Shown piece after piece: positions 13,873 through 25,699 of a DNA stretch of 64,000 nucleotides. The notes under the pieces were generated by a model that saw nothing but the letters and a program-made list of their open reading frames with translations, was not told where the DNA came from and did no database searches. The DNA comes from Microplitis mediator (lineage: Eukaryota > Arthropoda > Insecta > Hymenoptera > Braconidae). The translations under genes and the position numbers were made by a program. Each line of letters starts with the position of its first letter. Position 1 is the stretch's first letter. The stretch is taken from positions 14,375,783 through 14,439,782 of the forward strand of contig NC_079970.1 in the NCBI RefSeq assembly GCF_029852145.1, written 5' to 3'.

Positions 13873-14819
13873 CACCGGCACACAAAAAAAAATAAGTTCT
13901 CTGTACTTTTGACGGGACCGATTTATTCCCATGTATTTTGACCCGCTGAATCCGAATCCGAGGTCCGTTTAACCCGTACACCCTCAGATTTTTAGAAAAC
14001 TTTAAAAAACCTCAAAAATACACAAAAATCGACCGTTTTTTAAATTTATAAATTTTTTTAACCCTAACTAAGCATGATTTTTATGTATTTCGGTCCTCCA
14101 CATACTAACCTGAAGTTTATTTAAAACATTAGCCATTTAAAGTCTGAGTAAATTCCAAAAAACCCCAAAAAATTGCAAAAAAGCAAAAAAATTCTTAGTA
14201 TTGTGATGAAAAAATTTTATAGAGCTAAATAAATAATTATTTTCATGTATGTTTATCTGTCACATATAATTCTCAAACATCCATGGCTCAGATATCTCTA
14301 AAATTTTAAATAAATGGCAAAAATTCCCAAAAAATCGAAAAAAATAAAATTTGGTATAACAAAAATCAATTTTTAAATCGAAATAAATAAAAGAAATCAT
14401 ATTGTTCGATCTGTGATATATATATAAAAAATATTTTGGCCTAAAACATAAAAAAATTTTAATATGCTTCAAAAAATTTTTTTCATCACAATACTAAGAA
14501 TCTTTTTGCTTTTTTGCAATTTTTTGGGGTTTTTTGGAATTTACTCAGACTTTAAATGGCTAATGTTTTAAATAAACTTCAGGTTAGTATGTGGAGGACC
14601 GAAATACATAAAAATCATGCTTAGTTAGGGTTAAAAAAATTTATAAATTTAAAAAACGGTCGATTTTTGTGTATTTTTGAGGTTTTTTAAAGTTTTCTAA
14701 AAATCTGAGGGTGTACGGGTTAAACGGACCTCGGATTCAGATTCAGCGGGTCAAAATACATGGGAATAAATCGGTCCCGTCAAAAGTACAGAGAACTTAT
14801 TTTTTTTTGTGTGCCGGTG
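13873..14819. mobile_element. Foldback/MITE element with 346-bp inverted arms and TTA duplication
   Basis: Left arm about 13873-14218 and right arm about 14473-14819 are reverse complements with only a few differences; the core is 254 bp. Ends are CACCGGCACACAAAAAAAAA and its complement. TTA flanks both sides (13870-13872, 14820-14822), which would fit a PIF/Harbinger-type 3-bp duplication. It lies inside the Penelope-like remnant, so it is the younger insertion. No transposase frame. Confidence 0.85.
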
Positions 14820-15407
14820 TTATTAAATTAAATAAAACAAGCCTTTCAAGCATGTGCTGAAAGTTCGATTCACTGTCGAAGTGATGAGTGATAAGTTCTG
14901 TCTTATTTTCATTCAGGATGTTGGTGTTCTTGCAGTCATACCAATGTTGTCTGATCCTGTCTTTTAACTCGTTTCGTTTGTCCAATGTAGGACTTTCCAC
15001 AGGTGCATGGTATTTTGTAGATCACGTTTGACCGATCCAACACTGGAATCCTGTCTTTTAACCTTGTATAAACCGATTTACCAGTTTTTAAATTATAGAA
15101 GGCTAATTTGCCATACCGCTCACTTGCAAGCTTATCAATCTTAAACGCAATCTCCTTAATAAAAGGAAACCTGCAATACTCAACAAACCGATTGTGATCT
15201 CTTATGTTTCTATTCATATATAGGACAATAATTATTGAACACTTTGTCTAACAGTTTTCTCGGATAATTATTATTAATCAAAAGATCAATAATAATGTTT
15301 TGTTTTTTTTCATGAAAATCCTGATGACTTAAACTGTACGCTCTTTTTAAAAAGCATTTAACCATCCCAATTTTTTGACTCATTGGGTGATTAGATTCAT
15401 AGTTCAA
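14820..15407 (-). pseudogene. Penelope-like element C-terminus: linker and GIY-YIG endonuclease, broken into frames
   Basis: Three short overlapping frames on the minus strand. The first (15210-15407) has HPMSQKIGMVKCFLKRAYSL and a following NNYPRKLLDKVF segment, typical of the sequence after the RT domain of Penelope-like elements. The second (14936-15217) has the endonuclease start, VIYKIPCTCGKSYIGQTKR, where VIY and YIG stand for the GIY and YIG motifs. The third (14797-15000) has ELITHHFDSESNFQ, like the His-containing end of the same domain, and runs into the foldback element. The RT core is absent. The enzyme would nick target DNA during integration; this copy is dead through frameshifts, truncation and insertion. 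Confidence 0.8.
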
Positions 15408-15661
15408 TAATCTACCTGAATTGATCTGTTTACGGTACTAATCAGCAATTTAATGATTGTTTAAATTGATTTAACTGTGTTTTTCCAAATAATCGTGATC
15501 CTGGTATTTGTTATGCATGCTAACCAATTATCGAACGTATTTTACTTAACGGGGTATCTTATAGACTGAAATTGACAGCACTCGTCTATAATAGTTTTGT
15601 TACATTCTGGACGAGAACTAATATTTTAATTAATCACAAAATCTAATCAACTCGGAGACTT

Positions 15662-16500
15662 AAAAAAAAAATCTGAAAACCGGTTGACCCTGCAGGCCAG
15701 CCCCAAAAATTCGAAAACATTCTCATTAGTACATTGATCTCTCCTAACTCTGAAAAACATATCTTCCTTTCATCTGCGGAAGTTCAAAAAGTCGAAAATA
15801 TTAAAAAAATTATGCAGCTCTTAAATTTTTGTTAACGATATTCAGACCATCGAATTATAAAATATCCAAGAAAAATTTAGGACTGAGTAAATTTTTGAAT
15901 GTTTCATTGACGATATTACCGAAACTAACAAACTGAATACAGTGAATTTCACCGCGACAAAAAAAGACTGTAAAAGCAAAGATTAAGTATAGTTTTCAAA
16001 ACATTCGGTAAATAACATTATCCAGAGAAAATGAGGTGAATTGTTGATTCCAAAATTTTTTGTCATCGATATCTCTTGAACGAATTAACCGATTTTGATA
16101 TAATGCCTCTAACGTTGATATAATACTTGTATCGATCATAATAATTTCGATTATATTGGAAAAGAAACATTATTTTGATATTTTTTCGTCACTATATCTC
16201 TTTGCCATAGGTTTGCTATAGGAGCTATTCAAATCGATTCATTCATTAAAAAGTTATAAAAAGCTCACACACAAACACAGACAGGCAGACATACATACAC
16301 GCACGAGCACCCGCGCGTTTACACATACAGACACTTGAATATCACTCTGAAAACGGTCAGAATAAGTTACCGGGACCTCAAAACACTAACATCCAATGGA
16401 AGTTCAATTTTCGAAAATCGGGGTGAAAGCAATAACCTCGAATTTTTCGAAAGTCGTTGATTTTCATAGAAGGAAGTCGAAAAAAGACAAAAATTATTAA
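15662..16500 (+). repeat. Dispersed repeat with GGTTGACCCTGC end and an internal CA-rich tract, copy 1
   Basis: Begins aaatctgaaaaccggttgac, then ccctgcaggccagcccc. It carries low-complexity text of the type tcgatatctcttgaacg, and then attaaaaagttataaaaagc followed by a CA-rich tract (16265-16340). The same order occurs in reverse orientation at 49090-50275. It has no coding capacity; class unknown. Confidence 0.6.
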
Positions 16501-17516
16501 TGCCTTTTAAGCAAGTTAAATTGGTTGATCAGAAAGGTTTTTTAACTTTATAATGGTTTGTCAATACTTGCAACTCAAACCTGAACGAAAAGTTACAAAT
16601 GTAAATTGATGAAATACAATTTTTTTATTGTGATCAATATACTGACTTACAGAAATAATTGAATAATTCATTTACTATTTGCTAATGGGCTTTTTCCACT
16701 TGAGTGATTCATAAAATTTTGGATTTTATGTAAATACTATGGTAAGAGGATCTGCTAATGCAAATAAAGGATTAAGCTTTTACGACATTTTATTTTTCAA
16801 GGAAAAAAAACGTTATAGTGATTTTTTTGCAACTCGTAGTGATGCGATAAAAGCAAGACCGCTTTAAAATATATTCTTTAAACACTATAGTTATTATATA
16901 GATATGCCTAGGTACATGAACTATAGTTGGCTCTATTTGCGGCTCATTGAAGACCTAATTAGTTTTCTGTCGAGACTTACTCGAGTGAACAAGATAGGCA
17001 GTTTTAGGTATACGAAGCAACGAAGCGATGCCATCCGTACGAGACTAGGCTACAACATAAAGTGGAAAAGGCAAGGCACCAGACTCTATCTACAGTTTAC
17101 CAGATACTTTATCGAATTCCAGTAGCACGATAATCAGATCAGGCCTTGGCTCAGGGAATATATTTATCAGCATTAACTAAGAGAACCCACGGGACTGGTG
17201 AGGAGATGATCCGAATCCATGAGAACTTCACCAAAGAGTCTGCTTAATTTTATTCGTCCCTTGAAACTTTACTGATTCGATTAACCCAATCATCATGTTC
17301 ACAGATCACATTACACGTCAATTTATTTTATTGAGTTGAAAATAAAATTTTTATTGGTAATTTATTATCTTATTAAAATCTAATTTTGTCAAAGTTATTT
17401 TCGATGATAATGTCTACATTATTTTTAACATTTTTTATTACATCTTAAAATGAAATAATACATTTAATATCACAACTTATTTTATGTAAACATCTCTGGC
17501 TTGTACATTGTTACAG
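16501..17516. other. No recognised feature upstream of the first Ig exon
   Basis: AT-rich sequence leading to the acceptor of the exon at 17517. A 73-codon open frame at 16904-17125 has no recognisable domain or splice sites. Confidence 0.4.
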
Positions 17517-17853
17517 GTGGATCTATAAATGAGGCAGTATTTGCTCTTCGAGATAGGCAAGAAGGAGGTCGGCGAGGCAGAAGAACTACGACTAGTACAA
17601 CTAGCACAACCACCATAATCACATCTGCAACATCCATTCCTATTCCTGACAATGTAGCACAGCCGGCGGCATTACTAGCTCCCGATGATCAGACGTGGTT
17701 TGTCGCTTCAACGTCAACGTCGTCCAACTTTCCTCTTGTGATAAAAAACACATCGAGACTACCCCCATTGGAGATTGTCATAAAACCTCAGGCGAAAGTT
17801 GTCTTACCTTGCGAATTAGGTGGGAACTACTCGAGAGTGTTGCCATTTACCAG
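17517..17853 (+). CDS. Ig-superfamily cell-surface protein, internal exon (Ser/Thr-rich linker and start of V-type Ig domain)
   Basis: First of three exons of one split gene. The acceptor is ttgttacag and the donor CAG|gtcagt. The exon enters in phase 1 and leaves in phase 2. It encodes about 112 residues: a basic patch (RRGRR), a low-complexity run (TTTSTTSTTTIITSATS), a spacer, then the start of an Ig fold (PLEIVIKPQAKVVLPCELGG) whose Cys, about residue 99, should be the B-strand cysteine. NTS and NYS are potential N-glycosylation sites, which suits an extracellular protein. No signal peptide is visible, so at least one upstream exon is missing from this call. The partner Trp and second Cys are in the exon at 33060, 15 kb downstream. 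Coding status is well supported by phase compatibility and domain logic; the family name is less certain. Confidence 0.85.
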
Positions 17854-18207
17854 GTCAGTTTTTTAACTCTACTGCGTTTAAAGAAAATCAAAGCAAGGCG
17901 GAATACTGATTTCATAAATTCATGAAAAATTAAAAGAAAATGGAGATTCAACGAACAAATTTTAATTTTTGATATAAAAAATATTAGGATAGTAAAAAAA
18001 TCTTGCCACACAAAGACACCTTCTTTACGTAAACATAACATTTTATTATAATAAGATTAATTTACAATATAGTCTCCTAAGTAACTTTGAATGTCTCACG
18101 GGAAAATAAAAACAGGAATAATTGCAGTACACACTGTAAAAACGAGTTCATCGAATTCAAAATTATAGAAGTTGCAATCCATACTGTAATCTATTTTATT
18201 TTATGTA

Positions 18208-18920
18208 CACGGAAAAAAATTAATCGTGAATGCAACATGATGCAGTCTTGGTAAATAAACATGATGAAATCATGTTTCATTCACATGATTTGTCATGTTT
18301 CGGCTACATGATAATCATGTTGCGGTAACATGAAAAAATCATGTTGCATTCACATGATTTGTCATGTTTTGGCTACATGATAATCATGTTGCGGTAACAT
18401 GAGAAAATCATGTGGCATTCACATGATAATCATGTTTCGGCTACATGATAATCATGTTGCGGTAACATGAGAAAATCATGTTGCATTCACATGATCTGTC
18501 ATGTTTCGGCTACATGATAATCATGTTGCTGCCACATATTGTCATGTAGCCGAAACATGACAAATCATGTTGCATTCACATGATTTTCTCATGTTACCGC
18601 AACATGATTCTCATGTAGCCGAAACATGATTATCATGTGAATGCCACATGATTTTCTCATGTTACCGCAACATGACTATCATGTAGCCAAAACATGACAA
18701 ATCATGTGAATGCAACATGATTTTCTCATGTTACCGCAACATGACTATCATGTAGCCGAAACATGACAAATCATGTGAATGCAACATGATTTTCTCATGT
18801 TACCGCAACATGACTATCATGTAACCGAAACGTGACAAATCATGTGAATGCAACATGATTTCATCATGTTTATTTACCAAGACTGCATCATGTTGCATTC
18901 ACGATTATTTTTTTTCCGTG
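18208..18920. mobile_element. TIR element built from ATGATNATCATG words, TA duplication
   Basis: Ends are CACGGAAAAAAATTAATCG and its complement, flanked by TA on both sides (18206-18207, 18921-18922). The terminal inverted repeats extend about 70 bp. The interior is a mirrored series of about 35-40 bp units: ACATGATTATCATGT, then TTGCGGTAACATGA or its complement. 713 bp, no coding frame. The same CACGGAAAA end type occurs at 51707 and 60732 with a different internal word. Confidence 0.85.
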
Positions 18921-19539
18921 TAGTAATAAAGATATTGCAATTTAAGCAGCAAGATTTAGCGGTGAAATGCTGTAACTTTTACAGTTTCATTTGCGAAACG
19001 ATGCGTAACTATTTCAAAATGTAATAAATGCTCAGATGTAGTATCGATTTTTCTTTTTTCTGAGTAGCCTCCTGAAAGTCTTTCAGGTATTGAGTTGAAA
19101 AAGTCTTTAAGAGTATTTTGAAGATCTGTTTGCTTATCGATTTGTTTATTACGTAAATAGTTTTTCAAAGCATAGACAAATGATAATCTTACCAAGCCAA
19201 GTCCAGTGAGTATGGTGAGTGTGGTAGTATTTCTCATTCTAAATTTGACATAGTTTTTTGTTATCGTCTTTGCTAAGTAAAGTAGAGTGTTATCGTGAAG
19301 AAGTAAAATTTCGCGAAATTTATGACGTTTTTGCTTGATAATTTTGGACAACTTTTGTAATTGTGTAGAGTATATCTGATTGCCAATTGGCATTTACTGT
19401 GGTGTTAGGTGAAAGAAGATCACTAACAGAAAAGTGAAACTTTTCTTTCCTCACGAGATAGTTTAGAAGTTATAGTTCTCGTTTTTCCTGTCAAAGTAGC
19501 CATTGGCTCATTCATGGGAAGTTGATGTCAAGAACCTAC
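18921..19539. other. No firm feature; a 145-codon minus-strand open frame
   Basis: 18956-19393 is open on the minus strand for 145 codons but shows no domain I recognise, and it contains only ordinary AT-rich composition. I do not call it a gene. Confidence 0.3.
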
Positions 19540-19785
19540 AGTAACAATTGTAGACGCTATCGTGATGACGAGACCAGTTATATTTATAAGGCGTACAGGT
19601 ACGTTTGAAACATCAAAAGCTATAAACGAATTACTTTGAAAATATAAAATAGTTGGAAAATTTACAGATTATTTCATTCACAACAAAACATAACTGATGG
19701 AATTAGATTATAATGAGAAATACAGAAGTTATCCGGAATGAAAACCATTTTTTCTAGATTTTTTTATTCGATCCAAACTTTTATA
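19540..19785 (+). repeat. Partial copy of the 523-bp repeat family
   Basis: Matches the tandem units at 36905-37975, for example gctatcgtgatgacgagacc, then ggcgtacaggtacg and ataatgagaaatacagaag. It is cut on the right by the LTR-like sequence that starts ttataacagggctaa. Confidence 0.65.
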
Positions 19786-21200
19786 ACAGGGCTAATTTTT
19801 GTTAAATTTACCCCCGAAAGCGGCGTGAAAATAACGCCGCCACCGGTGTAAACATTTTGTACCGGTATTAAAATAACGCCGCCACCGGTGTAAATATTCT
19901 AGACCGGTGTTAACATAACGCCGCCGCCGGTGTAGATATTGTTTACCGGTGTTAAAATATTTTACTTTGTGAATATTTTTACTTACTCGATCACTATACT
20001 TGTTAATAAATGATATTTTTGATTAATTTTCATAAAGAACTGACATTTTTTGTGTTTTATAATCTTTAAAGTTAATACTCCAAGCGGGCGCAATTTACCC
20101 TGCTTTTACACCGGCATTACTCCACTTTTACACCTGTTACCCCGCTTTTACACCGGTTTTACTCCGCTTTTACGCCGGTTACCCCGCTTTAACACCGGTA
20201 TTTTTAACACTGGTATATTACTCCTCCTACACCGGTGTAATTTCATTTTTACACCGGGCGGAGTTAAAACGAGTCCATTTTTAACACCGCTCTTTTTACA
20301 GTGTAAGAGTAGGAAGAGGAAGGATAATTTATAAATAAATTATTATCGATTTAATTTAACACTTGAACCTTTTTATTTAATCAGCCTTATAATTTTATAC
20401 CTTATAAAGGTTTTTATCTTATAAACCTTTTATCTTATAAACCTTTTTATCTCTTATAAACCTTAAAACTTTTATATATTTTATAAACCTCTTAACCTTT
20501 TAATTATAAGCCTTTTAAACCTTATGTTTTATAACCTTATTATTATTTTATATCACCCGCATTATTTTATATCTATATAAACCTTTATTTTATTTGTCAA
20601 CTACCTTTGACTATTTTACTTAACAATTTGAACCTTAACTAATCCAACTACCTTTGGTAACGTCACACACGCACACACTCCTTTATAAACTACTTTTATT
20701 TAGTCAACTACCTTTTGGCATTTCTAAGATTTAAAACAATAATTTTCCCGCCATTATTTAATTGATTATACACACACATTCACACACATTGAATTTAAAA
20801 CGAGACGGCATCTTGTCAGCGACAAATTTTCCCGCCACAATTTTGTTAGTAAATAATTTACTTAATTAAAATTTTTATCGAAAGAGATTATTATTAATTA
20901 ATTGATTATTTCCTCTTATTAACCTTGCCTCATAATTCTTTAATTCCTTCTTTCAATTTATTTTTTTCACTAACTTCAGCATCACTAATGTCACCTTCCC
21001 CCAACTCTACTCAATCACATGAATTTCTCTTTATTTTAATTCAGGTACTATTTCTCACAGTAGTTAATTAAATTACAGTTAATTCTTAATTTTAATTTTA
21101 CTCATTAAATTTTTCGTTAAATCTAAGTCTCGATGCATATTTTTGACTACCGCCAAGTACTTGTACATTAGTTCACTCGTTCTAGATGAATTGCCTGACA
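19786..21200 (-). mobile_element. Partial LTR-like sequence related to the solo LTR at 45984-48115
   Basis: Begins ataacagggctaa like the copy at 45984. After the nested element (20303) it continues with gaagaggaaggataatttat, repeated accttttat words and ctacctttg stretches in the same order as 46100-46480. The right end is not defined. Non-coding. Confidence 0.55.
19800..20303. mobile_element. TIR element rich in ACACCGGTGT words, inside the LTR-like sequence
   Basis: The right end CTTTTTACAGTG is followed by TA. The interior has many CACCGGTGT and GGCGTTATTTT words: the left half reads aacgccgccaccggtgtaaa repeatedly, the right half its complement. The left terminus is worn or deleted. Confidence 0.6.
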
Positions 21201-21324
21201 AACGTTCGACGTATATACAAACACATACTCATACACACACTTTCGGATCTCATCGTAAAAAATAGTCAAAATAGTTTCCTAGTATCAAAACGTTGATATC
21301 TAAAAAACCAAAAAAGTTGAAGTA
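21201..21324. other. Short spacer
   Basis: AT-rich sequence between the LTR-like segment and the next TIR element; nothing recognised. Confidence 0.3.
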
Positions 21325-21624
21325 CACAGTAAAAAATATTGTGTATTTGTGTCGAAAACGGTTTGTGTTAAAAATTGTAGTGTGTTAAACTAACACAAAG
21401 TTTGTGTCACTTTATTTTGTAGCATAAGAAATGTGTGATACACTCTTTATTAAAACATTTTGTGTTACTGTGGAATTCTTTGCGCCCTCTTGTGACGATA
21501 TTTCAACATAATCTTTGTGTTAAAAAGGGGTTACACAGTTTGTGTCGAAATTTCAACACAAATTTCGTGTCAACCGTTTTTAACACACAAACTGTGTTGA
21601 TTTTATACAATATTTTTTACTGTG
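21325..21624. mobile_element. 300-bp TIR element with TGTGTT words, TA duplication
   Basis: Ends are CACAGTAAAAAATATTGTG and its complement, flanked by TA (21323-21324, 21625-21626). The interior repeats TTTGTGTT/AACACAAA in both orientations. A second copy begins at 63974. Confidence 0.85.
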
Positions 21625-21698
21625 TACAGTCGAATCGCGTTATAAGTCCGCTCGTTATGAGTCCGCCGACTTAAATTTCTTGGAAGACATCTCGAGTC

Positions 21699-22012
21699 AT
21701 AATATCTAGCCTCAATCCAGCCTCACTGAGTAAAAAAAGCATTTTGAGCCTCAGATAATGCTCACAGAGCCTCAATGAGCCTCAAATGATGCTCAAAGAT
21801 CCTCAATAAGTCTCGATGAACCTCAAATGAACCTAGTCTCGACTATGTGATTTAAATTTGATTAGTATTATTTGAGGCTCTTTGAGCACCATTTGAGGCT
21901 CATTGAGGCTCTGTGAACATTATCTGAGGCTCAAAATGCTTTTTTTTACTCAGTGAGGCTGGATTGAGGCTTACTTGGGTTCGATGAGGCTAGATTAAGG
22001 CTAGATATTATG
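21699..22012. mobile_element. Inverted-repeat element with GAGGCTCA words
   Basis: Arms such as cagcctcactgagtaaaaaa and its complement, and ataatatctagcct/aggctagatattat at the ends. The core repeats TGAGGCTC/GAGCCTCA about fifteen times in both orientations. No coding frame. The duplication is unclear. Confidence 0.75.
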
Positions 22013-22697
22013 ATCTGGGATCCCCCCTCTATGACTTTGAAAATAATCATGTACACACTCACACGCTTGCAAAGTAGGGGAATCGTGAGTTACGGCGTTC
22101 GATTGCTGAGCAGAAGTGGGAGTATAGGAATTCTTGGAATGATATTCCCCTACACCCCTGTAGGCGAACTCATCGCGCGATTCGACTACATTTTGTAGTT
22201 AAAGTTACCGAATCAAAACGTACAAATAATTTTATAGAAAATAAACAACCCAGTGAACACATGACCTTATTTTGACGTCATACGTAGGTCATAGCAATGT
22301 CACGACATCTGATGTAAATTTGATGTCAATCTGACGTTCTACATGACTTTAATATGATGTAAAGCTTGTGACATCATATTGATGTAAGCATGACTCTTGT
22401 ACTATGTCACAGTTATGACTTACGTATTACGTACGTTTGACATAGAATCTACATTACATTGTTATGTAGTAATAAAGTCATTATCCGTATATCATAATGA
22501 CGTAATTTTAAAATCATACATTTATGTCAGTAGCAAAGTCACGGTTATACGTAATGTGGATGTCACTCTTAAATCATATCTTTACATCAGTGACAAGTCA
22601 GTATTTTACGCAATGCTGATGTAATGTCCGAGTCATAGTTTTTATCATCTATTTATTGAAATAAAACAATCATAGAATGAATTTTCAAACATGTGTA

Positions 22698-22921
22698 CAC
22701 AGAAAAAAAGGATTTCTTGGCGCAAAAAATTTTTACTTGACCCAAGAAATTTTTCTGTATTATAAAGTGAAAACAAAACTTTTCTTGGGGTAAGAAAAAA
22801 TTTTCTCGGAACAAGAAAAAAATTTTTTAGGCGAGAAAAAAATTCTTGAGCCAAGAAAAATTTTTGTCTTCAATTCATAATACAACATATTTCTTGCGCC
22901 AAGAAATTCTTTTTTTCTGTG
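22698..22921. mobile_element. 224-bp nested TIR element with CAAGAAA words, TA duplication
   Basis: Ends are CACAGAAAAAAAGGATTTC and GAAATTCTTTTTTTCTGTG, flanked by TA (22696-22697, 22922-22923). The interior repeats TTTCTTGG/CCAAGAAA. Its right end resembles that of the element at 29335-30872. Confidence 0.85.
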
Positions 22922-23423
22922 TAAATGTGTAAAAATAACAACTAAACGTCGAACATTTTTGGGGTCAAAGTTATCGATAAACTCGATAATAGATCATTCA
23001 GACGTTTTAGATTAAAACATTAGCGTGAGCATAAAAAAATTAACTTTATTTTTTTAAATGATATATCGAAAATATCATTTAGGATGACAAAGAAAATGTA
23101 ACGACAGTTTGAACTCTTTTGCTGTTATGATTTTAAAGTTTAGTATCACAATTTTTCAATCGATTGAATTTCATACGATTTTGTGAAATTATTTAATGTT
23201 TCGCAAAATTTTATTTAAGATTTTTTAAATTTCACATCACAACAAAAAATTAAAAAATTTGATGAAACTTAATGAAATTTTATACAATTATCATCGAGGT
23301 CGACAAATATTGCTTCTATAAAATTTCATATAAGTTCATGGAGTTTTTTAAATTTTGTAAAAATCCATCACGAAAACTTATTAACTATGTCTTTTCCGGC
23401 ATTTCACTCTAAATACATCAATT

Positions 23424-23515
23424 AAGCACGAGATTTGAACTCTCGTGATGTGGACCAGTGAGCAACGTTCAGGACTACCAGCCAAGAGGAGCCGTGTTCG
23501 AACCCAGCAGACGCC
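23424..23515 (-). other. tRNA-like module inside the TIR element
   Basis: The minus strand has a perfect T-arm (CACGAGA stem around GTTCAAA) at 23425-23445, and a second box-B-like GGGTTCGAACAC at about 23495-23506. A box-A-like TTGCTCACTGG is nearby. No complete cloverleaf can be drawn, so this is tRNA-derived rather than a tRNA gene. Confidence 0.5.
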
Positions 23516-23869
23516 CAGGATTTTTTCATCATTTAACGTTATCTAATCTTGTTTCAGAATTCACAATGCGTTCGCGCGGTAATAATCAAATCAAAAATTC
23601 GGTATTTCATTTTATTTTTTTCTTTTTCAAAATATTTTTTCCGAATTGATAATTTTGACATCACCCATATGTCATATTGACGTCATAGAAGGTCACACAG
23701 ACATCACATTTACATCATGCATACGTCATTAGTTTTACATCATAATCTTACGTAAAAAAGTGGGAAATAATGAGTCACACCTGACTCATTCGTGACTTAT
23801 ACCTTACGTAAATGATGACATAGCGTAACGTCACTCTGACGTCAAATTTACGTCAATGTGTTTACTGGG

Positions 23870-24356
23870 AATTCTGAGATTTTTTGTATTATTCATCCAA
23901 TATGTTTCAATTATTTGATTTCATTCAGATATTACAACTTACATTACACATTGCTATAGGTTTGAGTATAAAAATTAAAACAGGAAGGTATAAAATCTAT
24001 CACCTAATAATAAATTGTCAACTACACTGAGAGACAAATTTATTCGCCAGGAATAAAAACACGTATCAGAATTTTTTCTAAAAAATTACTACATATTAAT
24101 AAATTTAAATTACATATAAGTATGAATTTTATTTTATAATAATAAATTCGATTGCAGAGAGATAAATAAGAGTTTTATCAAAAATAAAATTTCATTAGTA
24201 TTTAATAAAATTTCGTTAGATACAAATATGTGCTTACTAAAATCTCCGCAAGCTTAGTTTTATGACGACCATCTTTCATTCGTATGAAAGTGTCAAATTT
24301 GACTGCTGTTAATTTAGAAAAAAAAAACGTTTGTGAAACATATACGTTTAATACAC
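23870..24356. other. No recognised feature
   Basis: AT-rich spacer between TIR elements. Confidence 0.4.
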
Positions 24357-24609
24357 CCCTGGCGGTTTTGAATCACCCTGGAAACATCCTGGGAGTGGAA
24401 ACACGCTGGAATCACGGTGTATTCACGGTGATTACGCGGTGTACGTGGAATCACGGTGGGTACACCGTGTAACCACCATGGAACCAGGGTGGGTACACCG
24501 TGTACCCACCGTGGAATCACGGTGATAAAATGGAAAAAACCCACCGTGTAACCACCGTGGATCCACCGTGATTCCAGGGTGTTTCCAGGGTGATTCAAAA
24601 CCGTCAGGG
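24357..24609. mobile_element. 253-bp TIR element with CCACCGTGATTCC words, AC duplication
   Basis: Ends are CCCTGGCGGTTTTGAATCAC and its near complement GATTCAAAACCGTCAGGG. A 2-bp AC flanks both sides (24355-24356, 24610-24611). The interior repeats CACGGTG/CACCGTG and TACACCGTGTA. Non-coding. Confidence 0.85.
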
Positions 24610-24611
24610 AC

Positions 24612-25355
24612 TTTGAAAAATTCGCGGTGTGAATGCGGATTAAATCCGGAGTGAATGCGGAGTGAATGAATTTTTAATTAATCACTCCCCTCGGAGTGAA
24701 ATTCACTCCGTAGGGGAGTTTTCGCGGAGTGAATAATTTTTTATTAATTTAATCCTTCCGGAGTGACATTCACTCCGGAGGGGAGTATTAAAATAATATT
24801 AAAAAAATATAACTCCACTAAGTAAAATCGAAATAAAAATTCGCGTATTACAGTACTGATCAACCGATACGCACACATTCGCACACACCCGAACACACGT
24901 ACGCACACCCGAACACACATACGCACACCCGAACACACTCACGTGCACACACGCACGCACACACATACACACGCAAAGATTCGCACACACACCCGAACAC
25001 ACGCGCACATCCAAACACACATACGCACACACCCGAACACACGCACGCACACATACACACGCACATATTCGCACACATACGCACACACCCGAAAATATTC
25101 GCACAAACGCACACATCAGATCAAACACACGCACACACCTGAAAACACACACGAACACATTCGCATAAACGCACACACCCGAACACACACACGTACACAT
25201 TTGCACACTCGCACGTGCACTCACGGACGCACACACATCCACAGACACTCGCACATACACGCTGTTTAACAATTTAATATAAATTAATTTAAATGTTAAA
25301 ACTCCGGACCCGAGTGAATTCGGAGTCAAATAAAATCCGCATCACTCCGAGATCT
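24612..25355. mobile_element. Element with GGAGTGAAT words around a CACACG tract
   Basis: Left part 24612-24790 and right part 25300-25355 carry ATTCACTCC/GGAGTGAAT in both orientations, e.g. aaatccggagtgaatgcgg, and gtgaattcggagtcaaataa, then aatccgcatcactccg. A large CA-rich simple repeat sits between them. Exact ends not resolved. Confidence 0.6.
24867..25262. repeat. About 400-bp imperfect (CACACG/CACACA)n microsatellite
   Basis: Imperfect repeat of ACACACGCACAC with ACACCCGAACAC variants about every 20-28 bp. Open frames here on both strands are by-products of the repeat. Confidence 0.9.
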
Positions 25356-25371
25356 TACAATTAAGAAACGT

Positions 25372-25436
25372 TTATGGCATTACTTAACTCAAATAATCAA
25401 ATTGATACATCCTACGTAAATAATGCACCTAATGAT
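25372..25436 (+). repeat. Dispersed repeat segment shared with 63903-63973
   Basis: The text atggcattacttaactcaaa, then taatcaaattgatacatcct and gtaaataatgcacct, recurs near the window end. There it is interrupted at TA by a TIR element, so this copy is the empty site. Confidence 0.75.
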
Positions 25437-25699
25437 GAATTTGGTTTTGTACATAACATACAATAGAATTCATTAGATACATATAATCAAATCTATTTAT
25501 CTATAAACTTATAAATATTCGTATATCAATCGATATCGATTTATAATTTCAAATTGCTGCCGAAACCTTTGAATATTTTTCAAGTATTGAGGATTTAAGT
25601 TTGATTGATAGTTGTCAAAATAAAAATTTAATAACATTGATATTAAAAAATTGTTATATTATTTAATATATCTATATATATTTCAGTGGAACTATAAAC

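Larger units (their letters stand above)
13573..15487 (-). mobile_element. Penelope-like retroelement remnant, interrupted by a foldback element
   Basis: The minus strand carries the C-terminal part of a Penelope-like element (linker and GIY-YIG domain, see 14820-15407). The two ends are inverted copies of each other: about 45 bp at 13573-13618 (acacagttaaatcaattaaa) and 15443-15487 (ttaaattgatttaactgtgt). Penelope-like elements often have such terminal repeats in either orientation. Next to the left repeat the minus strand reads a CTTGATAAAGTC...GACGAAACG stretch, similar to the region where these elements carry a hammerhead-type ribozyme. A 947-bp foldback element at 13873-14819 splits it. 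Confidence 0.7.
22249..23869. mobile_element. 1.6-kb TIR element with TGACGTCA-like words and a tRNA-like module
   Basis: Ends are CCCAGTGAACAC and GTGTTTACTGGG with a 2-bp AA duplication (22247-22248, 23870-23871). Both flanks are full of ATGACGTCA, TACGTCA and GATGTAA words in both orientations. It contains a nested TIR element (22698-22921) and tRNA-like sequence (23424-23515). A relative with the same CCCAGTGAACAC start is at 48274. Confidence 0.8.

Noticed and set aside
18208..18920. Regular short repeats that look like a CRISPR-type array
   Set aside because: Units alternate in orientation and are bounded by terminal inverted repeats and a TA duplication; there are no unique spacers, and the context is eukaryotic.
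18956..19393. 145-codon minus-strand open frame
   Set aside because: No recognised domain. It does not extend through splice sites, and it neighbours repeats on both sides.
24799..25329. Long open frames on both strands in the CA-rich tract (up to 176 codons, Cys/Val-rich or His/Thr-rich)
   Set aside because: They are translations of a simple repeat and lack any domain; both strands and several frames are open at once.
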